This document shows, one piece after another, positions 5,821 through 12,248 of a stretch of DNA of 13,270 bases. The position numbers and the translations under genes are program-made. Source of the stretch: T3SED10-47 sp046483725. GTDB lineage: Bacteria; Bipolaricaulota; Bipolaricaulia; Bipolaricaulales; Bipolaricaulaceae. The notes under the pieces are model-generated. The model saw only the letters and a program-made list of their open reading frames with translations. It made no database searches and was not told the DNA's origin. Each line of letters opens with the position of its first letter. The stretch's first letter is position 1. The stretch spans positions 1 through 13,270 of the forward strand of contig JAWOCQ010000029.1 in assembly GCA_046483725.1 (NCBI GenBank), given 5' to 3'.

Positions 5821-6825
5821 ATGGGACGGCCGTGGGATATGAACTGGGAGCTTTCTCGACACCTGTGGAGCGTGCACCGCCGGATGCGCCGGGGGCAGTT
5901 GACCCCGATAGTGCTAATGCTCGAGCCTCTGGAGGCGTGCAACCTCCGATGCGTAGGATGCGGCCGGGTACGCGAGTACGCCGATCACATGGACGCACGG
6001 ATGCCCGCCAACGAGGCACTGGAGATCGCCCGGGAGGCGGACGCGCCAGTCGTATCCCTCTCCGGCGGCGAGCCCCTCCTTCACCCCCAGCTGGGGGAGA
6101 TGGTCGGCGGCCTGGTGGAGGACCGGCGGTGGGTGTTTCTCTGCACCAACGGGCTGCTCCTGGGCGAGCAGCTGGACAGCCTGCCCAACGACCGACGGCT
6201 GTGCCTTGTGGTCCATCTGGACGGGACTGAACAGGTCCACGACCAAGTCACCGGACAGGAGGGGGCTTACCGCAAAGCGGAGGACGGAATTTCCGAAGCG
6301 GTGCGCCGCGGCTTCCGGGTAGCCACCAACACCACCGTGTTCCACGGCTCCGATGTCGGGGACCTCAGGGGGCTGTTCGGGCGCCTTTCAGAGCTTGGGG
6401 TGGAGGGGATGATGATCTCCCCGGGATACGCTTACGAGGCGGTGCCCGAGCGCGAGCTTTTCCTAAACCGCACCGAGTCCCAGCGCGTGTTCCGCGAACT
6501 TTTCGACGGCGGCAATCTGCGCCTTCCTCTCTACGACAACCCTCTTTTTCTCGACTTCCTCAAGGGGAAGCGGGAGTACCCCTGCTCGGCCTGGGCCGTA
6601 CCCACTCGGACTGTGCTCGGCTGGAGGCTTCCCTGCTACCTGATTGCCGACCGCCACACGGATGATCTAGGAGAGATCCTGCAGCCGGAGATCTGGGAAA
6701 GCTACGGACCGGGCAACGATCCCCGCTGCGCCGGGTGCATGCTCCACTCGGGGTTCGAGCCGGCCAGCGCGCTGGATGCCGCCGTGCACCCGTGGAAGCT
6801 CCTCACCAGGAGGGTGAAACAATGA
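5821..6825 (+). CDS. hpnH: Adenosylhopane synthase HpnH (radical SAM)
   Basis: A 334-residue radical SAM enzyme. In hopanoid producers HpnH adds the 5'-deoxyadenosyl radical from SAM to diploptene, giving adenosylhopane, the first step of the C35 side chain. The iron-sulfur motif is Cys40-x3-Cys44-x2-Cys47 in 'LEACNLRCVGCGR'. The SAM-binding glycine motif is 'SGGEPLLHP' (81-89), and 'LCTNG' (107-111) includes Cys108, close to where I recall a catalytic cysteine in the Streptomyces enzyme. 'MMISPGYAYE' near 200 is typical of HpnH. The C-terminal 'CAGCMLHSGFEP' (about 302-313) resembles the family's C..CM.HCGYEP but has Ser where I expect Cys. GGGAGG precedes the ATG, which starts one base after the previous stop. 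The nucleosidase follows by a 4-base overlap. High confidence from motifs plus neighbours. Confidence 0.93.
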   Translation: MGRPWDMNWELSRHLWSVHRRMRRGQLTPIVLMLEPLEACNLRCVGCGRVREYADHMDARMPANEALEIAREADAPVVSLSGGEPLLHPQLGEMVGGLVEDRRWVFLCTNGLLLGEQLDSLPNDRRLCLVVHLDGTEQVHDQVTGQEGAYRKAEDGISEAVRRGFRVATNTTVFHGSDVGDLRGLFGRLSELGVEGMMISPGYAYEAVPERELFLNRTESQRVFRELFDGGNLRLPLYDNPLFLDFLKGKREYPCSAWAVPTRTVLGWRLPCYLIADRHTDDLGEILQPEIWESYGPGNDPRCAGCMLHSGFEPASALDAAVHPWKLLTRRVKQ

Positions 6826-7379
6826 TCGTCCTCGCCGCCCTAAGGACAGAGCTCCTGTTCGTCCGCGGTCCCCAGGCATGCGTAGGGTTGGGGGCCCGCA
6901 GGTGGCCGGGGGTGGCCGCCCGGCTCCGCCGGCACCCGCCCAGGGCCGCGGTCGTACTGGGGTTCTCCGGGGGACTGCGGGGCGAGCTCCTCCCGGGGAC
7001 GTTGGTGGTGGCGTCGGGTCTGCACGGCGAGGGAGAGCTTCGCCCCTCCCCGACGATGGTGGAGCTGGCGCAGGGTGCGCTTCCCGAGGCGCGTGTAGGC
7101 CACATTCACACAGCAACCCGCCCTGCCGCCCCGCAGCAAAAGGCCCGCCTGGGACTGGACTCCTTGGCGGTGGACATGGAGTCGGCCCGCCTGGCCGAGG
7201 CACTCGAGGAAATGAGAATACCGTGGCTGGTGGTCCGCGTGATCCTGGACGCGCTGTGGGAAAACGTCCCGGAGTGGGGTTCACGGGTGCGATGGGCTGC
7301 CAGGGCGCTCTACTGTGCTCGACGCCTGGGGGGGGCTTCCCGCCGACTGGCTCCGCAGGTGGTGGAGGCGGCTGCATGA
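6822..7379 (+). CDS. hpnG: HpnG-like adenosylhopane nucleosidase/phosphorylase
   Basis: A 185-residue member of the nucleoside phosphorylase (PNP/UDP, MTAN-like) fold. After HpnH, HpnG removes adenine from adenosylhopane to give ribosylhopane. Family blocks are 'GFSGGLRGELLPGTLVVAS' (47-65), 'VDMES' (117-121, the MEG/MES ribose-binding glutamate) and 'VVRVILDAL' (137-145, with the catalytic-type Asp143). The protein is compact and somewhat shorter than many relatives, mainly through short loops. The frame is open upstream, but ATG at 6822 has AGGAGGGTGA before it and overlaps the hpnH stop (ATGA), deciding the start. An MTA/SAH nucleosidase is the alternative, but position between hpnH and cyclase genes and divergence from standard MTAN favour HpnG. 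Confidence 0.82.
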   Translation: MIVLAALRTELLFVRGPQACVGLGARRWPGVAARLRRHPPRAAVVLGFSGGLRGELLPGTLVVASGLHGEGELRPSPTMVELAQGALPEARVGHIHTATRPAAPQQKARLGLDSLAVDMESARLAEALEEMRIPWLVVRVILDALWENVPEWGSRVRWAARALYCARRLGGASRRLAPQVVEAAA

Positions 7380-8503
7380 GACGGAGGGTGCGCGTGGGCA
7401 GCGTTACCATAGGCGGCGGGGCTCCCGTTGTCGTCCAGTCCATGACCAACCTGGACCCAACCGACGTCGCGGCGACCGTGGAGCAAATACGCCGGCTTCA
7501 GGCCGCCGGTTGCGAGCTTGTTCGCCTGGCCGTCCCCACACCCGAAGCGGCTGCGGCCATCGCCGCGGTGAAGGCCGAGGTGACCGTGCCCCTGGTGGCG
7601 GATATCCACTACGACCACCGGCTGGCGCTCTCCGCTTTGGAGGCAGGCGCCGACAAGCTCCGGCTCAACCCAGGGAACATCAACGACCCCGACAAGATCC
7701 GGCAGGTGGCCACCGCTGCCCGGGAGCGTGGCGTGCCCATCCGCGTAGGGGTAAACGCCGGATCGGTCGACCCCCGCTTCACCTCAAGGGGGAAGATCAC
7801 CGCCTCGGGCTTGGTGGACGCGGCCCTGTGCCAGGTGAAAATCCTGGAGGAAGCAAAGTTCCACGACATCGTGGTTTCCATCAAGGCACACGAGGTACCT
7901 CTAACCGTGGAGGCCAACCGTCTGCTCGCCGGTCAGGTAGACTACCCGCTACATCTGGGGATCACCGAGTCCGGGCCCGAGCTCAGCGGCATCGTCCGCT
8001 CGGCCGCGGGCCTGGGAGTGCTTCTTTCCGAACGGATAGGCGACACGATCCGTGTCTCTCTCCCCGGCGACCCGGTGTCGGAGGTGGAAGCCGCCTGGGA
8101 GATCCTCCGCAGCTTGGAGCTCAGGGAGCGGGGAGTTAGCTACGTCGTCTGCCCGACCTGCGGGCGCACCGGGGTGGACATAGCGGGTATCGCCGAACGA
8201 GTACGCCGGGAGCTCACTGACATCGCCGACCCCTTGCGGATAGCCATCATGGGCTGCCCGGTGAACGGCCTAGGGGAGTCCACGAGGGCTGATTTCGCCA
8301 TCCTCGGCGGCCGCGGCCAAGGCACCGTCTACGCACACGGAACTGTGGTCCACCCCCAAGTCCCCGAGAGCCAACTGGCCGAGTCTCTAGTAGAAGCGGT
8401 GCGCAGTCACTTTGCGCAAGGTCTAGACAATGGCCACCAAGAGAAGCGCGTGGAGGCTCGAGGCCACCTGCGCTCGACAGAGCGAGGAGGTGCCCATGCT
8501 TGA
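7376..8503 (+). CDS. ispG: 4-hydroxy-3-methylbut-2-en-1-yl diphosphate synthase IspG (GcpE)
   Basis: A 375-residue enzyme of the MEP pathway. It reductively converts methylerythritol cyclodiphosphate to HMBPP using a [4Fe-4S] cluster. The N-terminal barrel is clear: 'VQSMTN' (about 22-27), 'ELVRLAVP', 'PLVADIHYD', 'KLRLNPGNI' and 'IRVGVNAGS'. The C-terminal cluster domain has Cys259 and Cys262 in 'CPTCGRTG', and Cys294 and Glu301 in 'GCPVNGLGES', the known cluster ligands. This is the short bacterial two-domain form. The ATG at 7376 overlaps the previous stop (ATGA); upstream open frame belongs to the hpnG region. The last ~28 residues are charged and not family-like. They carry the ribosome site of the next gene, which it overlaps by 8 bases. 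Confidence 0.96.
   Translation: MRRRVRVGSVTIGGGAPVVVQSMTNLDPTDVAATVEQIRRLQAAGCELVRLAVPTPEAAAAIAAVKAEVTVPLVADIHYDHRLALSALEAGADKLRLNPGNINDPDKIRQVATAARERGVPIRVGVNAGSVDPRFTSRGKITASGLVDAALCQVKILEEAKFHDIVVSIKAHEVPLTVEANRLLAGQVDYPLHLGITESGPELSGIVRSAAGLGVLLSERIGDTIRVSLPGDPVSEVEAAWEILRSLELRERGVSYVVCPTCGRTGVDIAGIAERVRRELTDIADPLRIAIMGCPVNGLGESTRADFAILGGRGQGTVYAHGTVVHPQVPESQLAESLVEAVRSHFAQGLDNGHQEKRVEARGHLRSTERGGAHA
8484..8491 (+). promoter_or_regulatory. Ribosome binding site for squalene-hopene cyclase
   Basis: GAGGAGGT ends 4 bases before the ATG at 8496, within the last codons of ispG. The cyclase frame is open back to 8430, and this site supports the internal ATG at 8496 as the true start. Confidence 0.75.
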
Positions 8504-10454
8504 GCAAGAGCAAGCCTTAAACAACAAACAGCACCCAGCCAATGGGTCGACCGACTCCTCACACCTCACTCCTCACTCCTCACGCCCAACTGGCCTCGAC
8601 CAGGCGTTGCGCCGCGCGGTGGACTGGCTGCTGGAGCAGCAATATCCCGATGGCTACTGGTGGGGAGAGCTGGAAAGCAACGTATCCATCACAGCCGAAC
8701 ACTTAATGCTCACCCACATCCTGAGCGTAGGAGACCGTGAGCTGTGGGGGGCAATCGCCAAGTACCTCCTGCAGGAGCAAAGGCCCGACGGCACATGGGC
8801 TAACTGGAAGGGAGGTCCGGGGGATCTGTCTACCACGGTGGAGGCCTACGTTGCCCTGAAAATGGCCGGCGTAGACCAGGCCTCCGAGGAGATGGCCCGG
8901 GCCAGGGGCTACATACTGGAGCGCGGAGGGGTCTCCAAGGCCCGCGTTTTCACCAAGATATGGCTCGCCCTGCTCGGGGAGTGGCCGTGGGAGGCGACCC
9001 CCATGCTCCCGCCAGAGCTCATCCTCCTGCCACGCTGGTTCCCGGTTAACCTGTACTCATTCGCCTCCTGGGCTCGGGGGACGATCCTTCCTCTAGCGAT
9101 CGTACGGGTGAAAAGACCGGTGTTCCCCCTTCCGCCCGAGTCCCAAGTTGACGAACTGTTCCCGGGAGGCAAAGAGGAGGCCGATCTTTCCCTTCCGCAA
9201 AAGCGCGGGGCGTGGGCCGCAGCGTTCCGGATCGCCGACAGGATACTCAGGCTGTGGGAGCGCTCCCCGTGGAAGCCCTTGCGCAAGCGGGCTCTTCGGG
9301 CGAGTGAGGAGTGGATCATCGCCCGACAGGAGGAGGACGGCTGTTGGGGTGGGATCCAGCCACCATGGGTGTACTCCCTGATCGCCCTGGCGACGCTCGG
9401 GCATGACGTTTCGAACCCAGTTTTGCGCAAGGGCATCGCTGGTTTCGAGCGCTATGCCATCCGCGAGGAGGGCACCTTCCGCCTGCAATCGTGCATCTCC
9501 CCGGTGTGGGACACGGGGCTGGCGCTCCTGGGGCTCCTGGATGCAGGAGTGCCACCCGACCATCCAGCCCTGCGCAATGCCGGGGACTGGCTCCTGGGCG
9601 AGCAGGTCTTCACCGGGGGAGACTGGCAGGTGCGCTGCTCAGCCCCGCCCGGCGGGTGGGCTTTCGAGCTAGATAACGACGTCTACCCGGATACAGACGA
9701 CAGCGCAGTGGTACTCATGGTCCTCGATCGGCTAGGGCTTCCGCCCAAGGCGAAGGAGTTTGCCGTGCGTCGGGGGAGAGAATGGCTTTTGGGCATGCAG
9801 TCCCGTGGAGGCGGCTGGGGAGCGTTCGACCGCAACAACACACGCACAGTGCTGTGGGAGATCCCATTCGCCGACTTCGGGGAGCTCCTGGACCCACCCT
9901 CGGCCGATGTGAGCGCCCACGTAGTGGAGTGTCTGGCTCAGCTGGGAGATAGCCCGGGCTTCGGGCCCCTGGACCATGGGCTTGGCTACCTCCTCCGGGA
10001 GCAGGAGGAGGACGGCTCGTGGTACGGCCGCTGGGGGGTGAATCACATCTATGGTACCGGTGCGGCCGTGCCCGCCCTCATCGCCTGCGGCGTTCCCGGC
10101 GACTCTCGCGCGGTCAAGCGGGCCGCGGAGTGGCTACGTGCCCGACAGAACGAGGACGGCGGCTGGGGGGAGGATGTGATGTCCTACCACAAACGGTCGC
10201 TCCGGGGGCGGGGCCCGTCCACGGCCTCGCAGACAGCCTGGGCCCTGCTGGCCTTGCTCGCCGCCGGGGAGAAGGGCGCGCCGGTGCAGCGCGGCGTCGA
10301 GTACTTGATCCGCACCCAAACCGACGCGGGAACATGGGAAGAGGAAGCATTCACCGGAACAGGCTTCCCCACCGACTTCATGATCCGGTATCACCTGTAC
10401 AGGCACTACTTTCCCCTGATGGCCCTCGGCCGGGCAAGGAAGGTCTGGGGATGA
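8496..10454 (+). CDS. shc: Squalene-hopene cyclase
   Basis: A 652-residue monotopic membrane cyclase (HpnF type) that folds squalene into hopene/diplopterol. The alpha-barrel QW repeats are easy to see: 'QYPDGYWWGEL' (49-59), 'QRPDGTW' (95-101), 'QEEDGCWGG' (278-286), 'GDWQVRCSAPPGGWAF' (375-390), 'QSRGGGWGAFD' (435-445), 'QEEDGSWYGRWG' (503-514), 'QNEDGGWGED' (551-560) and 'QTDAGTWEE' (608-616). The catalytic protonation motif is D399-TDDS-A404, i.e. DxDDSA where most cyclases have DxDDTA; the aspartates are intact. 'GTGFPTDFM' (621-629) near the C-terminus is typical. Residues 1-33 are an unconserved polar tail encoded over a tandem 7-base repeat. The start overlaps ispG by 8 bases, and the stop overlaps ispH as ATGA. 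Function is certain by family. Confidence 0.96.
   Translation: MLEQEQALNNKQHPANGSTDSSHLTPHSSRPTGLDQALRRAVDWLLEQQYPDGYWWGELESNVSITAEHLMLTHILSVGDRELWGAIAKYLLQEQRPDGTWANWKGGPGDLSTTVEAYVALKMAGVDQASEEMARARGYILERGGVSKARVFTKIWLALLGEWPWEATPMLPPELILLPRWFPVNLYSFASWARGTILPLAIVRVKRPVFPLPPESQVDELFPGGKEEADLSLPQKRGAWAAAFRIADRILRLWERSPWKPLRKRALRASEEWIIARQEEDGCWGGIQPPWVYSLIALATLGHDVSNPVLRKGIAGFERYAIREEGTFRLQSCISPVWDTGLALLGLLDAGVPPDHPALRNAGDWLLGEQVFTGGDWQVRCSAPPGGWAFELDNDVYPDTDDSAVVLMVLDRLGLPPKAKEFAVRRGREWLLGMQSRGGGWGAFDRNNTRTVLWEIPFADFGELLDPPSADVSAHVVECLAQLGDSPGFGPLDHGLGYLLREQEEDGSWYGRWGVNHIYGTGAAVPALIACGVPGDSRAVKRAAEWLRARQNEDGGWGEDVMSYHKRSLRGRGPSTASQTAWALLALLAAGEKGAPVQRGVEYLIRTQTDAGTWEEEAFTGTGFPTDFMIRYHLYRHYFPLMALGRARKVWG
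8557..8584 (+). repeat. Four tandem 7-base repeats (CCTCACN) inside the cyclase 5' end
   Basis: CCTCACA, CCTCACT, CCTCACT and CCTCACG follow each other without a gap, encoding about residues 21-30 of the cyclase in its unconserved N-terminal tail. A unit of 7 is not a multiple of three, so gain or loss of one copy shifts the cyclase reading frame. Confidence 0.9.
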
Positions 10455-11302
10455 ATATCGAGCTGGCGCAGGTGTACGGCTTCTGCCCCGGGGTGCGCCG
10501 GGCGGTGGAGATGGTGAACCGGCACCTTCACACAGAGGGCCCGCTGTCTACGCTGGGAGCCATCGTGCACAACGCCCAAGTGGTGGACGCTCTGGCCGAC
10601 CGCGGCGCCCGAGTGGCGGAGAATCTAGAGTCCGTGCGCGAACCGGCCGTGGCCATCACCGCGCACGGCGCGGGGAAGGCACTGTACCAGGAGATCGGCA
10701 GGCGGGACCTCGAGCTCGTGGACACCACCTGTCCCATCGTAAAGCGCGCTCAAGAAGCGGCCAAGCACCTGGCGGAGGATGGATACGCCGTCCTCATCTA
10801 TGGAGAAGCGGCGCACCCGGAGGTGAAGGGCCTCCTCAGCTGGACCGAAGGTCGAGGGCATGCCACGTTGGATCCGGACTCGCTCCGGGCGATCAAGGAG
10901 GGGAAGCTGGCCCTCATTTCCCAGACCACCAAGGGGCAGGAAGCATTCTGGCGCTTCGTGGAGCGGATGGTGGAGCGCCTGGGCCCCCAGGTACAGGAAA
11001 TGCACGTGGTGGACACCACCTGTCCGGAAACCGGTCGGCGCTACGACAGCGCCCGGGAGCTCGCCCAACGCGTGGACGCCATCCTGGTGGTGGGCTCTCG
11101 CAACTCCGCCAACACGCGCAAGCTAGCCGAAACATGCGAGGAGACAGGGGTACGAACGTACTTCATCGAGTCCGCCGAAGAGATACAAGGCACGTGGTTC
11201 AACGGCGTAAGCAGAGTGGGGGTCACCGCCGGCGCGTCCACCCCGGACGAGGCCATAGACCAGGTGATCCGCCGCTTACAGGCACTGGAGGGAGGTGTTT
11301 GA
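10451..11302 (+). CDS. ispH: 4-hydroxy-3-methylbut-2-enyl diphosphate reductase IspH (LytB)
   Basis: A 283-residue [4Fe-4S] enzyme for the last MEP step, reducing HMBPP to IPP and DMAPP. The three cluster cysteines are Cys12 ('GFCPGV'), Cys94 ('VDTTCP') and Cys191 ('VDTTCP' again). Active-site residues are His40 ('IVHN'), His72 ('TAHG'), His122-x-Glu124 ('AHPEV'), Thr160 ('SQTT') and Ser216-x-Asn218 ('GSRNSAN'). Length is that of the compact bacterial form without an S1 domain extension. The ATG overlaps the cyclase stop by 4 bases. Together with ispG in the same run, this supplies C5 units directly to the prenyl synthase upstream. No sign of damage. Confidence 0.96.
   Translation: MNIELAQVYGFCPGVRRAVEMVNRHLHTEGPLSTLGAIVHNAQVVDALADRGARVAENLESVREPAVAITAHGAGKALYQEIGRRDLELVDTTCPIVKRAQEAAKHLAEDGYAVLIYGEAAHPEVKGLLSWTEGRGHATLDPDSLRAIKEGKLALISQTTKGQEAFWRFVERMVERLGPQVQEMHVVDTTCPETGRRYDSARELAQRVDAILVVGSRNSANTRKLAETCEETGVRTYFIESAEEIQGTWFNGVSRVGVTAGASTPDEAIDQVIRRLQALEGGV
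11290..11297 (+). promoter_or_regulatory. Ribosome binding site deciding the yjbQ start
   Basis: GGGAGGTG ends 6 bases before the ATG at 11304. A GTG at 11295 is in the same frame but lies inside this site and cannot use it, so ATG 11304 is preferred. Confidence 0.7.
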
Positions 11303-11303
11303 T

Positions 11304-11774
11304 ATGAAGACAAGCAGCATGGCTGGCCCACAGGTGCAGACCCTATCACTGAAGGTGCTCCCTGAGCGGGCACCACAGCTGATTGACATCACCGACGAGG
11401 TGGAGCATCTAGTGGAGAAGGCCGGCGTTACGTGGGGGTTCGTGGTGGTATTCTGCCGCCACACTACGGCGGCAGTCCGCATCAACGAAAACGAGCCGCT
11501 TCTGCTCTCGGACATGGAGGAGTTCCTAGAGAGGGTCGCCTCTCGCGACTGCTACTACAAGCACAACGATTTCTCCATCCGCACGCACAACATGACCGAC
11601 GACGAGTGTCCCAACGGACATGCCCACTGCCAGCACCTGCTCATGGGCGCCTCGGAGGTCGTTCCCCTCCACGAAGGGAAGCTGGCTCTCGGGCGCTGGC
11701 AGCGTGTGTTCTTGGTAGAGCTGGACCGCCCGCGGGAGCGGGAGGTGCTGGTCCAGGTGTTCGGAGGCGCATGA
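11304..11774 (+). CDS. yjbQ: YjbQ/UPF0047-family protein (secondary thiamine-phosphate synthase-like)
   Basis: A 156-residue protein of the YjbQ (UPF0047) family. Signature blocks are 'FCRHTTAAVRINENEP' (50-65), a middle Asp/Phe segment 'DMEEFL', 'CPNGHAHCQHLLMG' (about 102-115) and 'LGRWQRVFLVELDRPRER' near the end. The clustered histidines and acidic residues are thought to form a metal-type active site in the small trimeric beta fold. E. coli YjbQ shows weak thiamine-phosphate synthase activity, but the true physiological reaction of the family is unsettled. It starts one base after the ispH stop (ATG chosen by its ribosome site) and overlaps the DUF116 gene by 4 bases, so it is co-transcribed with the isoprenoid genes. 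Why is not known; a role in diphosphate or thiamine (DXS cofactor) supply is a guess. Confidence 0.9.
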   Translation: MKTSSMAGPQVQTLSLKVLPERAPQLIDITDEVEHLVEKAGVTWGFVVVFCRHTTAAVRINENEPLLLSDMEEFLERVASRDCYYKHNDFSIRTHNMTDDECPNGHAHCQHLLMGASEVVPLHEGKLALGRWQRVFLVELDRPREREVLVQVFGGA

Positions 11775-12205
11775 TGTCGCAGGATGGGACGCTGCAGAAC
11801 GTTCCTCCGGGCAAGCGCGTGCTCCTTCTACCTCATTGCCTGCGGCCCAGCCACTCTTGCCCGGGGCGCCCGAGCAAAGAAGGCTTCCAGTGCCCGGAGG
11901 ACTGCCAGGAAGACTGTGCGATCAGGCGCTTGAAGGAGGAGGCCCACAAGCTGGGGTACAAGGCCGTGTGCATCGCCCCGGGTGGGGCACTGGCGCTGAA
12001 GCTCGTCCGGAAGCACGCGCCCCAGGCGGTGGTGGCCATAGCCTGCCACAAGGAGCTCGCGGAAGGAGCGGAGGCAGTGAGCGAGCTGGACGGCCCCACC
12101 CCCCAGGTGGCCACCCTCCCCCTGCGCGAGGACGGCTGTGTGGATACAGAAGTGGACTTGGACGCAGCCCTCGAGCTCCTCCGCCAGGGGCTGGACGAAG
12201 ACTGA
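11771..12205 (+). CDS. Cysteine-rich DUF116-family protein
   Basis: A 144-residue protein resembling the DUF116 family: 'RVLLLPHCLRP' (16-26), a cysteine-rich stretch with Cys30, Cys41, Cys45 and Cys49, 'GYKAVCIAPGG' (62-72), 'AVVAIACHKEL' (86-96) and a late 'GCVDTEVD'. About eight cysteines in so short a protein, several in a C-x3-C-x3-C run at 41-49, suggest an iron-sulfur cluster or zinc site. Longer family members have an N-terminal membrane region, which is absent here. No biochemical function is firmly known to me. It overlaps yjbQ (ATGA; a second ATG follows immediately) and is the last gene of the run. Placement beside two iron-sulfur MEP enzymes and a radical SAM enzyme makes a redox or cluster-related job plausible, as inference only. 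Confidence 0.8.
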   Translation: MMSQDGTLQNVPPGKRVLLLPHCLRPSHSCPGRPSKEGFQCPEDCQEDCAIRRLKEEAHKLGYKAVCIAPGGALALKLVRKHAPQAVVAIACHKELAEGAEAVSELDGPTPQVATLPLREDGCVDTEVDLDAALELLRQGLDED

Positions 12206-12248
12206 CCCCGCTCTTACAGCAGGACCACATCCGGAACGTAGCGCTCGA
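12206..12248. other. Short convergent gap between DUF116 and gnd genes
   Basis: Only 43 bases separate the two convergent stop codons. I see no GC-rich hairpin followed by a T run on either strand, so termination is either factor-dependent or inside the coding ends. Confidence 0.4.

Noticed and set aside
6878..7375. N-terminal extension of IspG by about 166 residues
   Set aside because: The extension is low-complexity Gly/Pro/Arg translation of the hpnG gene in another frame; IspG homology begins right after the ATG at 7376.
6822..7379. Plain MTA/SAH nucleosidase instead of HpnG
   Set aside because: The fold is shared, but the ATGA coupling to hpnH and place within hopanoid genes favour adenosylhopane as substrate. 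Not excluded experimentally.
8557..8584. CRISPR-like repeat array
   Set aside because: Units are 7 bases and directly adjacent, with no spacers and no cas genes nearby; it is a simple tandem repeat.
10019..10450. N-terminal extension of IspH
   Set aside because: It is the cyclase gene read out of frame. IspH begins canonically 'MNIELAQVYGFCPG' at 10451.
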